Shown here one piece after another: positions 1 to 12,835 of a DNA stretch of 64,000 bases. The number at the start of each line of letters is the position of its first letter. Position 1 is the stretch's first letter. The stretch is from Boswellia sacra (taxonomy: Eukaryota > Streptophyta > Magnoliopsida > Sapindales > Burseraceae), in assembly GCA_013180625.2 (NCBI GenBank), contig SNVD02008151.1, positions 186,001 through 250,000 of the forward strand, given 5' to 3'. Under the pieces are notes generated by a model that saw nothing but the letters and a program-made list of their open reading frames with translations, did not search any database and was not told where the DNA came from. Made by a program: the position numbers and the translations under genes.

Positions 1-336
1 CTTGAAAAATTGTGCCAACCTCAGGCCTCCCTCCCTGATCCAAAAGGCATAAACCATTCAGGGTCCCCTTGGGGTTCACGTTTGAGCTGCCTAGCCTCTT
101 AATCTGTCTCTTTTGTGTTCTCAGGTGATTGTTCAGTAAAGAATCACTCCCATAAGTTTTGTTCACTTGATCTTCAGCCATACTTGGGAATCAAAGTGGT
201 GAGAAAGCACAAAAAATTTTGAAGGCTTGTATTCGCTAGATCCTAGTCCCAAAGTTGTTTTTGCAGCGTTGATCCAATCAAATCCGAGTCTGGGATCCAA
301 CAAGAATGACAATCAGAGGAAGAGGCAACAGTTGAT

Positions 337-672
337 ATGGCAGTCTTGATTGAAAAAGAGATGCAAGATGTTTGTCATGAGGACATTTTTGTCCCTAAGA
401 TGTTTGAGAACACTATGTTTGTTTCTAGGTTTGATGCAATAAAGTCTAATTTTGCTTACTTGTGTGATGTTTATCCTGATGGTAGCATGCATAAGTATCT
501 TCATTTCTCAAGCATATTTGAAATTCATTCCATGCATTCATATTTCATTAATCTTGGCACAACTGAAAATCCAAAGAACAAATGCATTACACATGATTTA
601 ACTCCTGATGAAAGAGAGAGATTTGAGAAGATATTAAAAAGGCGTGAGGAAGTGTTTTGCATGGTCCTTTGA
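337..672 (+). pseudogene. Tat-lineage Ty3/gypsy polyprotein, segment upstream of RT
   Basis: An open stretch of 111 residues contains the run PDERERFEKILKRREE near its end. The same segment recurs, more decayed, at 27503-27822 downstream of a protease in this window, so I place it in the linker between protease and reverse transcriptase of a Tat-type polyprotein. It lies directly upstream of RT remnants in the same orientation. The linker has no known enzymatic role. Bases 1-336 look like the same element's upstream polyprotein but are full of stops. Identification is by position and internal homology, not by a recognised domain. Confidence 0.6.
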
Positions 673-779
673 CGATATGCCATGGATCGGCAAAAGCATA
701 GCCGAGCACACAATTCCCACATACCAGCACATAAGGCCATTCAAACAGAAGTTATGAAGAATGAGACCAAAGTGGGCGT

Positions 780-1960
780 GAAAAGAAGGAGGAGGTTATT
801 AAGCAAATCGAGGCCAAATTCTTAGATGTAGTGAATTGTCCATAGTGGTTAGCCAATATTGTACCGATACCAAAGAAGGATAGAAGGGTTAGAATGTGCA
901 TAGACTATTGAGATCTAAACAAAGCTTCTCCGACAGATGATTTCCTATTACCCCATATTGATGTTCTTGTAGACAGTGTAGCCTCTAGTAAAATGTTTTG
1001 ATTTGTGGATGGATTCTCAGGATACAATCAGATTATGATGGCAGCTGAGGACAAGATCAAGATAGCCTTTATTACATAATGGGGGACCTATTGGTATGAA
1101 TAGTGGTGCAACATACCAGAGGATAGCTATGACATTGTTGCATGATATGATGCACAGGGAGATAGAAGTATATGTTGATGAATGATGGTGAAGTTGGACA
1201 AGGCCATTTGGAAGCTTTGGATAGATTTCTTGAGAGAGTGGAGAAGTTTAGACTAAGATTGAATTCAATGAAGTGCGTTTTTGGAGTCACATCAAGAACG
1301 TTGTTAGGGTTTGTTGGGGGAGAGAAAGGAATTGAGGTAGATCCTAACAAGGCAAAAGCAATCAAAGAGATGCCAACACTTAAGACTAAGAAGGAAGTAC
1401 ATGGATTCTTGGGCAAAATTCAATACATCAGTAGGCTTATTACTAAGTTAACCACTATATGCGCACCCATTTTCAAACTTTTGAGGAAGGATTAGTCAGT
1501 GAAATGGAATGATCAGTGCTAGAAAGCTTTTGGCCAGAATAAGGACTACTTGACTAGCCCTCCAATTCTAAGGCCACGCAAGCTTGGTAGACCTTTAATC
1601 TTGTACTTAGCCATTAAAGGAGAAGTAGTTAGTGCAATGTTAGCACAGGCTAATGAGACGGGCATACAACATGTTTTTTATTACTTGAGTAAGAAGTTAT
1701 TGCCATATGAACTCAAGTACACTCATGTCGAGAAAACTTGTTTGTCAGTAGTGTGGGCCTTGAAGAAACTACGACATTACTTTCAGTTGTATAAAGTATA
1801 GGCATTCTTTAAGACTGACCCATGAAGTACTTATATGAGGCCTCTTCACTTGTCAAAAAATTAGCTAAGTGGTTGGTTCAATTGTCTGAATTTGACATTG
1901 AGTATGTCTCAAAAAAGGTAGTAAAAGGAAAGATAGAGCAGAATTCTTAGCAACTCATCC
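780..1960 (+). pseudogene. Ty3/gypsy reverse transcriptase-RNase H remnant (Tat lineage)
   Basis: RT would copy element RNA into cDNA in a cytoplasmic particle. Readable pieces across frames include a VPIPKKDRRVRMCIDY segment near 870-910, the FVDGFSGYNQIMMA region near 1000-1040, and a YVDE-like remnant of the catalytic YVDD box near 1170. After these come the thumb/connection segment (residues ending KAIKEMPTLKTKKEVHGFLGKI) at 1172-1495 and the RNase H start (LGRPLILYLA) at about 1570-1800. Stops interrupt every domain, for example at 909, 1000, 1078 and 1493, and the catalytic box is damaged. It is a dead copy. Family assignment is firm; Tat lineage follows from the second RNase H downstream. 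Confidence 0.85.
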
Positions 1961-2029
1961 CATTGAATGAGATGAGCCATGGGAATTAGAATTCCCATAT
2001 GAACATTGAGGGGCTATTGATATGGTTGG

Positions 2030-2445
2030 CTGGTAAATATATTTTGATGGAGCAGCTAACAGAAATGGTGGAGGGGTAGGAGTTGTTCTCATCTCACCAT
2101 AAGAAGAAAAAGTGTTACTTGCTAAGAAGCTGGGGTTTAAAGTCACTAATAACATAGCCAAATACGAGGCTTGTGCATTTGGGTTGGAAGCATTGATAGC
2201 AATGGGAGTATAAGAAGTTAAGGTTGTGGGTGATTCACAATTAGTTGTTCTTCAAGCTAGAGAAGAGTCGCATATAGGGGAAGAGGAACTCAATGGGTAT
2301 CTTGAACATGTGCAAAAATTAATGATGAGGTTGAAAAGATGCTTTTTTAAGCATATGTCAAGAGAAGAAAATCAAATGGCTGATACATTGGCTAGCCTAG
2401 GCTACATATGGACAATCCTGAGAAAACATTGCTCAAGCCTTTGGT
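2030..2445 (+). pseudogene. Second (archaeal-type) RNase H domain of a Tat-lineage retrotransposon
   Basis: The frame reads YFDGAANRNGGGVGVVL near 2037, then AKYEACAFGLEALIAMG near 2160, VVGDSQLVVLQA near 2226 and ENQMADTLASL near 2370. That spacing of Asp-Glu-Asp-Asp positions is typical of an additional RNase H domain placed between the gypsy RNase H and integrase, a feature known from Tat/Ogre elements. Stops at about 2101 and 2212 break it. The domain would degrade the RNA strand of RNA-DNA hybrids. It sits between the RT/RNase H remnant and the integrase remnant in the expected order. Confidence 0.75.
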
Positions 2446-2639
2446 AATAGCATTCACATAAATTCCTTGTCACCAAGAAGAATATGTGATAAAATTGAAG
2501 GAAGGAGAGGAGCCTGGTTTTATGACTTGAAAAAATATTTAGAGGAAAGGTCTTTTCTTGAGAAGGCAGATCAAAAAGATAAAAGGGTTTTGTGAATATT
2601 GGCTCAACAATTCACATGTCAGCGGGGGATAATGTACAA

Positions 2640-3116
2640 AAGAATGCCAGATGGGATGCAACGAGGTGTATGGATTAAGAAGAAGCATAGTCGATTATGG
2701 AAGAAGTACATGCAGGGGTTTGTGGTCTGCATGTGAATGGGCTAGTAATGGCGAAGAAAATTATGAGACAACGGTGTTTTTGGTTGATAATGGAAGCATG
2801 TTGTGTGAGATTTGTGAAGAAGTGTCATCAATGTCAAGTCGATGGAGACCTGGCATGTCAACCCCCGAATGAGTTGCAAAGGATGTTGTCACCTTGGCCT
2901 TTTAATGCATGGGGAGTCGATATCATTAGGAATTGATATCATTGGGGAAATTAAGCCATTAGCTTTGAATGGACACATTATTTTGTTGTTGCAATAGACT
3001 AGTTTTCAAAATGGATAGAAGCCAAGTCTTTCAATAAACTTAGGGCAAAGTAAATGGCCAAGTTTATTGAAAGAAACATCATATGCAGATATGGTATTCC
3101 ACACCATATGGTAACT
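2640..3116 (+). pseudogene. Integrase, N-terminal part (Tat element), interrupted by a solo LTR
   Basis: Readable pieces include the zinc-binding C-x2-C of KKCHQCQVDGD near 2815-2850, the PWPFNAWGVDIIRN entry to the catalytic core near 2890-2935, and SKWIEAKSFNKL near 3010-3040, ending at RYGIPHHMV near 3090. The core then stops at a foreign insertion and resumes at 5413. Integrase would join cDNA ends to the host genome. Several stops and a frameshift are present. The break point is placed where integrase homology ends and LTR-like sequence begins, and may be off by several bases. Confidence 0.75.
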
Positions 3117-5412
3117 ATCGATGGGGCTTCCACCCTACCAGAGTCACGGTAACCTTGACACTGATTTTCTAAGTTCCATGAGGAAGCTTAAAGGGTCATC
3201 AGATCAAGCCATAGAGGCAAAATCCAGAGAATTGAATGGAGTCATGGGTAATTAACCACGGGAAAATGTGATGACAGTCGATCCTTTGCTTCTAGATCTA
3301 GCTACCCATCACCCCTTTAGAACTAGGTTTGAGAAGTTAGGTATAGACTTTCAGTTCGCTCAAAAAATGTTCGGCCTCCACTAGGGTCTATTGGTTGGTT
3401 GTTTCTAAATCATTAATACTATCCATCTTGATCCTATATTCATGTTGCATACAATTGGATTTTATCTTTGTTAACTAAATACAAGGTGAAACAATTTATA
3501 AATCCATAGAACGAAGAAGGAGAAGGGAATTACACTTTTCCTTCAAACACGGGGGAAAGGGATGGGGATTACAACAATTTCCAAAATAAGGCATAAAAGT
3601 AAAATATTTGGAAAGAAATAATCATAATGGAGTCCTAATTACAAAGAGTGAGCATATAAGATGCAAAATATAATCATAGGGTCATATAACAATCAATCCA
3701 AATCATAAATAATGTAATTCATGAAATTTACTAATGTTCAATCATGCATCAAAGGGTATTAAGCTAAAAAAACCAATTAACAAGAGGACAAATGAATCAT
3801 GGGTCAACATTAATCGTATCTAATCATGCTTTTAACAAGTTGTAAAAATGAAAAGGTAAACACATAAGTTGATAATAAGAAAAGATAGTCTAAATATGAT
3901 TTATAGTGAAACAGTAGCAACATTGAGGATAAGATAAGTCAAAGAGGGGAAATTATTTTTGGATTGCAATAGAACGAGCGTGCCCTCTAATCATTCATCA
4001 TGAATAGGTGTGTGCCTATTCATGCCAAGCAAGGATAGAAACTATCCTAAACAAAAATGAATTGAGGCAGAAAAGGAGTCATTTGAAATATAATAGGCCC
4101 AAAATTTTTTTTTTTTTTTAATAAAAGACATAAAAGAGAGCTATTTATAAACCATAAATTAGAAAATAGAAAAGAAAAGAGGTCTGGATCTTGATGAATA
4201 GGCATATGACTACATGGGGTAGGGACACGCCTGTTCATGCCCAGGGGTAAAATGATTAAAAGATTGAAATATATGAAAAGAAGTGTTCTAGATTGGGATA
4301 AAGAGGCGTGCACCTCTGTTCATTGATTATGAACGGGCTCACGCCTATTCGTGACCAAAATCCATATGCAAAGAAAGAAAACAAAAGATAGGAAAAGGAA
4401 AATTTTATTTGCATTTTTAAAGTAGAATGAAGTATTTATAAAATAGTAAATAGAGATGGAAAAGATAGAAGAATAGAGTACTTTCATCATTTTAAAACAA
4501 TTATAGAATCATCAGGAGAAAGCATAGCATATCATCTCAAGGCATTTCCATGTTGCATCAATTATATAAACTCATATAAATATTATCATGGCATTGATCA
4601 AACTAATCTAAGCATGGCATCTCATACATTACTTAAATAAATATAATAATCCTAAACTAACTTAAAAAGTAATAAACTATTAAGCATGGCAATAACACAA
4701 TTAAATCCTAAACTAAACATTACTCCTAAGCATGCTTTTAACCATTCCTAACATGCATACTAATCATGGCATTAATCTTAAACATGTTTATGAGAAATAT
4801 TAAAATTAAAAAGAATTAAGGATTTTGGCCCTCAATTCTTTACCCTCTTCAAGGGCGATTACCTCGCTACCAAAGCTTGTACTTCATAAAGACTAATTAT
4901 CAAGGTATTTTAGAGAAAACCTTAATTAGACAAAGTGTTTAGCAGTATTTTTAAGTGTTCTTCACCAATTCCATGTATGTCTTCCATGTCTTGGGATTGT
5001 AAATAATAAATTCTTATATAGGTGAATTGTAGCAATGTGAAAACTATTTTTTTCAATGTGGGATCTTAGAAATGGGTGCGCCCTTATTCTTGACATAGGT
5101 GTGCACCTTCAAATATAGGTGCCATACCTACGCAAGGGTTTTCTTAGGGTTTCTTTGAGTTTCTTTGAGCTTCTAGAATATTCCTCGGTGTGCTTTCTCA
5201 AACAGTGTATGCATTCACCTACTCTACTGATTGTTGCACCTGTTTGGCTCTCTTTTGGTTTCCCATGCTGTTTTTGTGTTTTTCAAGTTTTTAGTTTTTT
5301 TGGGTTGTTTTCTACGAGTCCAAGAACTTTATTTGAGAGTAAACACTCTTGATGATGACATAAAGTTTCATCATCAGGCCTCAAATCATAGGCAAAAATT
5401 TCAATGCCTACA
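3117..5412 (-). mobile_element. Solo LTR of a Tat-type element inserted in the integrase remnant
   Basis: No coding capacity. Read on the minus strand, its beginning (5412 downward, TGTAGGCATTGAAATT) matches the start of the LTR at 6445. Its far end (3300-3360, bases around GATCCTTTGCTTCTAGATC) matches the reverse-oriented LTR at 8385-8450. An AT-rich promoter-like zone with a CCCACATTGAAAA block lies near 5040-5070. Integrase reading resumes immediately on the right (5413), so the stretch is a precise insertion. The flanking 5-mers are only similar (GTAAC and ATGAC), so the target duplication is decayed or the left edge is slightly misplaced. Confidence 0.6.
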
Positions 5413-6076
5413 ATGACCGACAATGTTGTGTAGTTTCAAGTAGAAACAAGATAGTTATTTTAGAAATATAAGACCAAGCGTCACAAATCTTCCCCTTATC
5501 GACCTCAAGCAAATGGTGCAATAGAAGCTACCAATAAAATATCAAGAAAATGCTAGTAAAGACAGTGCAAACTTATAGGGATTGGGTCGATAAGTTGCTA
5601 TTTATTCTATTAAGGTGTATGATTGTTATGAGGAGTTCTACTGACGCAACCCCATTCTCATTGGTTTGTGGGAGTGAAGCAATGCTTTTGATAGAAGTCA
5701 AAGTGCAGTCATCGTAAGTTCTGATGGAACCTGACATTCGGGAAGAACAATGGGTTAGAAACAAATGTGAGCAGCTAGGATTGATTAATAAGAGAAGGAT
5801 GAAGACTTTGTATCACATGCAATTCTACCAATAGAGAGTGGCTCATGCTTTCAGCAAGAAAATCAAGAAGAAGAAGTTTAAAGAGGGAGATCTAGTCCTC
5901 AAACAACTGTGGCCCCAAGCTTTTGATCCACGGGAAAATTCTGTCCAAACTACAAAGAGCCATACCTGATCAAAAGGATATTGACAAAGGGTGCAATCAA
6001 GCTATCGAATTTATTTGGAAATGAATTTATAGAGCCTATCAATGTTAATAGATTGAAAAAAAAATACTTCGTCTAG
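5413..6076 (+). pseudogene. Integrase, C-terminal part (Tat element)
   Basis: This continues the integrase interrupted at 3116. It starts with the second catalytic Asp region (TDN-like), followed by KYKTKRHKSSPYRPQANGAIEATNK near 5465-5540, where SPYRPQANGAIE carries the catalytic Glu of the D,D35E triad. Later remnants include the GPYLIKRIL-like segment near 5955 and LFGNEFIEPINVNRLKKKY near 6010-6070. Stops and frameshifts are frequent. The end is taken at the last polyprotein-like residues. From 6077 to 6444 I see only a short non-coding tract leading to an LTR. Confidence 0.8.
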
Positions 6077-6444
6077 AGGGAGAGAACAAAAGAGAGTATG
6101 AGTGGAGAAATAGTTAATTAGAAACCCAAAAAGGGCTGGTTAATAATAGGAGTTACTTCATGTACACATTACCCTAAAACAGTTTTGCCATCATTAATGA
6201 GATGATCATAGATTGGAAACACATGTTGAGAAATTGGTTTCTACTAAGTTTAAAACTATTTAATAGAAAATGTATAACAAGATGAGCCAAAATAAATGCA
6301 TCAATTTTATTTTCTCTATTTCTTTTATAGAAGACTTATATGCATGTGTGTTTGCTTGTTGATCGACCCATGCCTTATATTGGTCGTTGACAGTGAAGTG
6401 AGGATGTTGAAACAAGTTCCTTTAAATGAGGCGATGAGGCCAAG

Positions 6445-8144
6445 TGGTAGGCATTGAAATTTTGCTTATGGTTTAGAGGCCTGATGATGATAACTAGAGA
6501 TAATAATCAAAAGTCCCTCCTAGACTAGCAAGACACCGAGAATCAAACACCAAGCATAGGGTAGAAAGCCAAATAGGCTCAAGACTGGTATGGTACCTAG
6601 TAGGGAAAGGTTCAGACTTTAGGCCTGATGAAAAATCCATGCAAAAATGCATAAAGTAGGATCAAGGCCTGTAGGCTAGGGCTAGCACCCTTAGCAGTAG
6701 AGGCAACGCACGAGCTCCTCCAGCCACTACAGGCAATATGCAAGGGCCTTTCATCATGGAAGGCATACACCTGCATTTATGGTCTGTGCAAGAGTGCCTC
6801 TGGTTACTATAGGCGATGCATGAACACCTTTTAGGCTAGAGGCGTGCATCTTAAGGCTCACACCCATAGTCAGAGGCTAGCTACAATCCCACATCGGGAA
6901 ATGAGCCTATTTTTCGGGGAACTATGAGCCTATATAAGGGCACTCGACTTGTAGCTTGAGGTATCTAGGTTTTGGGTGCAAAAATTGCCTAAAATCAATA
7001 TTTTGATAGATTTTGAATATTTTGAGAAACTCTCTTTAGTATAAGATATTTTAGTGTTTTCTCGGTGTTCCTGGCGTCCCTTTGATTATTCCAGAATGCC
7101 AGTGCTAGTTGAAGACTCTACTTCCAATTAAATTCAAAATGCGGTTAGTTTTTTAAGGGCCTTCTATTTAGTTTAATATTTTGTTTAGATTGCCATGTCT
7201 TGGTATAATTAGTAGTTAATTATGCCATATTTAGGAGTAGTTTAGTTAATTAGTAGTTAATTATGCCATGTTTAGGTTAGGAGTAGTTTAGTTATTTAAG
7301 TAAAAAATTATGCTATGTTTAGTTTAGGAGTAGTTTAGTTAATTAGTAGTTTAATTAAGTACGATTAGTAGTTAATTATTATAGTTAATTAGTTATTAAT
7401 TATGCATAATTAGTCGTTAATTAGTGGTCAACTAGTAGTTATTCAACTTTGTTTAGTGGTTAAGTAGAGGTTAATCATATGATGTTTAGATGAGCATGTT
7501 TAGCGTAGTTAATCAATAATTAATGAAGACTAGTGTATAGATGCCCATGTTCAAATTAATATTTAATCATGCTTGTCATTACTAATGCCCTTATTTGACA
7601 ATGAAAGGATTACTTGAGACTCCCTTAATTTACAGTAATTTACTTTTGTTGTAATTATAATGAAATTGTTGTAATCATCAATCCCTTCCTCCATGTTTGA
7701 TGAAAATGTAATCAATTCTCTTCCCTCTTTCTATGTTTTTAATAAACTACTAACACCTTATATGTAATAAAAAGATAAAAGTAGTTGTGTGTAAAATAAA
7801 ACTTAGGATCTAAGAGAGAGAAGCATTGATGACTTAGAATTTAGAACATGGTATACCCAGATTGAAAGACCAGATTAATGTCTAAGTAGGTGTATGCTGT
7901 ACCTAGCTTCCCAAACCTATCTCAGAAGGGGTGATGTTTAGATAAGTCTAGAAGCATAGGGATCAACTGCCATCATCCAAAATTTTCCTGTGGTTGACTA
8001 CCCAGGTGGCGACTCCATCTTTCTCTAGATCTTGTCTTTGTGACTTGATATGTATGACCCTTTGAGCATTCGAAAAGAGCTTATGAGAAACCAAGTGTCG
8101 TAGTCATAAGAACCACTTGGAGTGGGATGGAAACCCCACTCACA
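6445..8144 (+). mobile_element. LTR of a Tat-type Ty3/gypsy element (LTR-A)
   Basis: The stretch begins near TGGTAGGCATTGAAATTTTG and ends CCACTCACA. A promoter-like block with CCCACATCGGGAAATGAG and a TATATAAGG box lies at 6890-6940. The region 7140-7560 is a run of imperfect TTAGTTAATTAGTAG repeats. Near the end is a GGTGGCGACTCCATCT block (8006-8020) shared with the other LTRs here. A primer-site-like sequence follows directly at 8146. The LTR is therefore positioned like a 5' LTR although it also follows a pol remnant. The start coordinate is approximate. Confidence 0.6.
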
Positions 8145-8145
8145 T

Positions 8146-8163
8146 TGAAGACTCCATTAGGGA
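8146..8163 (+). other. Primer-binding-site-like sequence after LTR-A
   Basis: TGAAGACTCCATTAGGGA lies one base after the LTR end and aligns with TGGTGACTCCATTAGGGA at 14766, which follows another LTR of the same family. Tat/Ogre elements commonly use a tRNA-Arg-type primer site of this form. The leader continues to 8234 and resumes at 12200 beyond an inserted solo LTR. Confidence 0.5.
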
Positions 8164-8234
8164 CCTAGAAAAGTTGATTTCGATTGGGTGTGTTGAAGAG
8201 TCTAATGTCCTGGGTCGTTGCATGCAATCCTCAT

Positions 8235-11200
8235 TGTGAATGGGGCTTTCATCCCCTGAGAGCGTTTGTGACCATGACACTATGTCAAAGCCTCTTTTGA
8301 TACTTAAGGGAATACAAGCAAGCCATGGACATGTTTGGAGAATAGAGTCGCCACCTAATTTTCTATTGGAAAAAAGGATGACGACAATCCGATCCCTTGC
8401 TTTAGGATCTAGCCTACTCTCATCGCTTTAGGGATGGGCTTGGAAAGTTAGGTACAACCATTCAACCAACCCGGATGTAAATCCCGCCTCCAGTAGAGTA
8501 TACCAAATAAGAATAGCTTTAATTTATTATATGGTCCACTTAATGTTGTTTATTTTATGCATACATTGTTCATCTTATCTTTGTTCATTTTATCTTCTCA
8601 GTCATGTAAGATTATTTTCAATCAATATCGTTGTTTATTCATAAAAAGAAAGAGGGAGGAGAATTGAATTACATTTCTTTTCAAACATGGGGGAAAGAGG
8701 ATAGGATTACATCCAATTATTCTTCAATAATAAAGTAAAGTATTTCTAAAATCTTCAAATATTCAATGATATAAAACATTCTATTCATAACATATTCATG
8801 CAAATCATATATTCAATATAAAAAATCAAAACAAGAATCAATAAATAATGAATTCCTAACCATATATAAGTCTATGCAATGCTTATCAAGCCTTTTCATG
8901 CATATTCATACTTCATTCAATCATTCATTCTAAGTGATGGTCCCCCACAATAAATGTGAGTCCGCCATCAATTCATGGCATCATACAATCATATTCTAAT
9001 CAAAGCAATTATTTATGATAAGTCAATTAAAATACTGAACAAAGCCATAAACTAAAATCATGGCTCTTCCACCTAATTTGATATAACTCTTATCATACTA
9101 ATTCTACCTAAATATGGCATTTCTAGCCTATTCTAGCATAATTCAATTGATCATGGCAATTCTCAATATGAAATTTCTAGCCTAATTACATCAATCATGG
9201 CAAAAGATGTCTATTCTAGCCCAATTCAATCAATCAAAGCAAAGCATGACAATTCTTGCATAATTCTATGCTATTTCCTGGCATTATTCAAAGCATTTAT
9301 AAATTTGATTCCTAGCCTGATTCTAATCATATGCTCTTAAGCATGATTTTGAAAATGTACTCTTAATCATGATTCTAAGACATTTGCAAAGAAATAAACT
9401 CCTAATCATGTTTCTAGATAAATGAGGGATAACGAACTTATCTTGACATGTTTTTCCATCTTGTGAAGGATTAAAACAACTCAAAATAATCCTACCATAC
9501 TTCTAAGCATCAAAATAAATCCTAAATATGATTATTCTAAGCAAAAATAAACCTAGACATGCTTATTCTAAAACAAGAAAAATAAAGAAGAAAGCAGGAG
9601 GGAGAAGAGAGAACTACTTTCAGGACGTGCCTTTTTCGAGTTTAGAGCAATAAAAATGCCCTAAGACTTTAAACTAGAAAGGACTCCTTGGAATTCTCAC
9701 AACATCCTAGAGAGAGAGAGAGAGAGAGAGAGGAATTGATATGAAAATTGTGTGTTGAAAGGTGTGAAGGAGGGGGTGTAGACACTGAATTTTTTAGACT
9801 CAATGATGAAATGAGGATGAACATTGAGCAAAAAAAATTGATCGAAATGCCCTTGGAAGCAAAAGAAAAAAGGTTGAGAAGGAATCAATCAAGAGTCTTG
9901 AAAATTGACACATGCCTTCAAAAAATCACAGGAATTAATCCAGGAGAAATCTGGTGATGAGTCATATACTTTGTAAAGCAACGGATGTCTAGTTTTCACA
10001 AAATTTTATGGATCACAAATCGGAGTTGAACTTGAAAAGTTACGTGTGATCGAATAGACAAAGGTCAGAAGGGACTACACTAAAAAGTTGCGAAATAGGA
10101 AAGTCCAGTGGGCAACAACCGGCCGGCTGTTGTCCTATCAAATATGGAAAATTTAATAACAAAACCTTCCATATTTGATTCTCTTCTTCCTTTTTCAGCC
10201 TCAACCTTCTCTTGTATAAACAGCCCCCCTCCTCACTTCCAAGACATCCAGAAATCCTCTCTTCTCCTTGTTGAAGAAATGCTTGAGAATTCAAGAAGCC
10301 TTTTCTAGTCTAATACTTTTCAGGTTTCTTATATTGCTCTAAACTCAGAAAAGGTACGTCTTTAGAGCAGTTCTCTCTTCTCCCTCCTTATTTCTTCTTT
10401 ATTTTGCTTGCTTTAGAATAAGCATGTTTGTGTTTTATTTTAATGCTTAGAAGCAATTTTAGGGATTTCATGAATTGTTTAACACTTTGTTTGTTTTGTG
10501 AGGTGGAAATACGTGTCGAGATAAGTCCACTTTCCTTTCTTTATTAGAATCATGATTAGAAATTTATTTTCTTCACGAATGCTTAGAGTCATGCTTAGGA
10601 GCACAAGTTTAGAATCATGCTTAAAAGCACGTGAATAGAATCATAATAGGAAAATTTATGATTACTTTGAAGCATTCTAGGAAATAGCATAGAATAGGTA
10701 TAAATTACCTTAATTGCCTTTCGAATGCTTGATTAGGCTAGAATAGCCATATTTTACCATGATTGCTTGAAATAAGATAGAATATGCCATGATAACCATG
10801 TTTAAGCTAGAAATGCCATGATTCCTTATAAATTGATGTAAATTATGCTAGAATAGCAATAGGTAGAATTACCATGATAGAAATATCAAATTTAGGTCAT
10901 GGTGCCATGTTCAAGATTATGGCTTTAGTTAGAATTCTAATTGATTGATATGAACACATCTACAAATATACCATGTTTAATTGTATGATGCCATGAAGTG
11001 GTAGTGGACTCATGTTGGTGGTGAGGGACCATCACTTAGAATAATTGAATGCATGTTTGAATGATGCCATGAAAGAGGCTTCGTAGACATTGAATAGACT
11101 CACAGATGGTAGTGAGGAAATCATTTTCTATTGAGTCTCGAAGTGATTATTTATATTTGATATTCAAATATATGATTTCTTTTATGAATGTATGGAATAT

Positions 11201-12199
11201 TTTTGAAGTATTTAAAGTAAAATTACTTTACTATTGAAGAACAATCGATGTAATCCTCTTTCTTTTACCCCATGTTTGAAGGAAATGTAGTTTATTCTTT
11301 ACTCTCTTTCTATGCATGAATATACAATTGTCGTTGATTGATAATCACCTCACATGTTTAATGAAGATAAAAAAGGAAATGTGTGTAAAATGATCAACCT
11401 AGGCAGACTGTATAGCAACATGAGTTATTCGAATTTGGTATACCTTAGTGGAGGTCGGATTTTGTTCTGGGGAAGGCAAATGGCTCGTATTTAACTTTTC
11501 GAACCCATCTCTGGAGGGACAAGGGTAGTTTAGGTCCTAAAGCAAGAGATAGGATTACACCCACTCATTCCACATTGAATAATTGGGTGGTAACTCCATT
11601 TCTCTAAACATGCCCATGGCTCATTTGTGTTCCCTTAAGTCTCAAAAGAGGCTTTGACACAGTATCATGATCGCAAACGCTCTAGTGCAATGAAAGCCCC
11701 ATTCACAGAGGAGTTTATATAGTGTGAGGGTGCAAGTGAAAAAGGGAAGGAAAGAATAAAAAAAGGAAGGTTAGTGGTGAAATTTTTCAAAATTTTGCAA
11801 TCAACCACCGACCAATAGTAGGAGTGCCAGCTGGCTGTGGGTGAACCGCCATCCAGTGGTGGCCCATTTCCATTTTGTTTTCTCTTTGCTTCTCATGTGT
11901 AGTCTATCCTAACCTTTGTCTATTTGATTACATTAACTCTTTGACTTCAACTTTGGTTTGAATACCATAAAATTCTATAAAAACTAGACATTTGTAGCTT
12001 CACAACGGTATATGACTCACTATTAGATTTTTTTCAGGATTAATTTCTGTGAATTTTCAAAGTCAGGTGTCAGTTTTCTAAGCTTCTTGATTCTTCACCG
12101 TAGCATCCCTATTCTTTTCCTTCAAGGGCAATTTGATCATTTTCCTTTCTTCAATGTTTATCCATTTTCATCCTCAAGCTTAAAAATCAAGTGTCTATA
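8235..12199 (-). mobile_element. Solo LTR (minus strand) with a nested LTR; 5-bp target duplication CTCAT
   Basis: The LTR runs on the minus strand from about 12199 (start, TATAGACAC) to 8235 (end, CCATTCACA). It is flanked by identical CTCAT at 8230-8234 and 12200-12204. It is the reverse complement of the LTR at 9777-11707, which is inserted inside it and splits it into 8235-9776 and 11708-12199. Matches include the block around 8940-8980 (reverse of 10980-11040) and 9630-9670 (reverse of 10330-10365). An (AG)n tract lies at 9710-9732. The host leader continues on both sides, so this is a true solo LTR insertion. Confidence 0.8.
9777..11707 (+). mobile_element. Nested LTR (plus strand, 1.93 kb) inside the solo LTR
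   Basis: It begins TGTAGACACTGAATTTTTTA and ends GAAAGCCCCATTCACA. No primer site or coding region follows; the interrupted minus-strand LTR resumes at 11708, so this too is a solo LTR. A TATA-like TTGTATAAACAGCC lies near 10213, and the shared end block GGTGGTAACTCCATTT at 11588. The flanking pentamers (GGGGG and GAGGA) do not match cleanly. Same family as the LTRs at 12836 and 15350. Confidence 0.75.
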
Positions 12200-12835
12200 C
12201 TCATGCATCATAACATTTGCACACTTGCACAAACTACCCTTTCTTATTTAACCGATGGCTTTGATAGTAGGATTCCTTGTGTTCCATTCGAGCCTAGGAG
12301 ACTTATATCATTAATGACCACCACCTTGAGCATGTACCATTAACTTGGTATAAAAATGGGCTACCCTCCAGCCAAAGGTACCCCTCACTCAAAGTGACTC
12401 TTGGCCATTGAACATAGATTGAAGCTCATGCTAGATAAACTTAGTTACTATCCTTATGATTACCCAAAACCTCTGGCTGCTTGCATGAAGCCTCATTAGA
12501 AAGGATGTAAACATTACTGCAACCATCACTTGGACATCACAAGTTGTTGACTTACCAAGTCCAAGAATAAATGGTTAATACGGACAGATTGCCATGATGA
12601 TTGAAATATCAGTCTTTGGTTACACTATTGTTCACTTCCTCTATCGGTATGACTTGCGTACCTAGAAACCATACTCTATTATAGTTAGATTGTTAGGTAA
12701 CTAACTATGATGATTGTGTGACATTTATGTGCTATAAAGACAGCACCCGCATGTTATGGGATTATGATTGTGATTCTTGATCAATAGAACTACAATTGAT
12801 TATGACTTCTTGGAATCGTGAGAACAAAGGACAGG
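12200..12835 (+). other. Tat-element leader, continuation of 8145-8234
   Basis: Non-coding leader interrupted by the solo LTR. It is colinear with 14830-15349: both contain a block near TTGGTATAAAAATGGGCTA (12338) / TTGGTATAAAAAGAGATAG (14985) followed by CACTCAAAG. It is cut on the right by the LTR starting at 12836. I see no gene in it. Confidence 0.55.

Noticed and set aside
8240..8431. Open frame of 63 codons at the LTR end
   Set aside because: Lies wholly in LTR sequence and is not conserved in the sister LTRs.
9710..9732. (AG)n run as a regulatory element
   Set aside because: Simple microsatellite inside an LTR, absent from sister LTRs.
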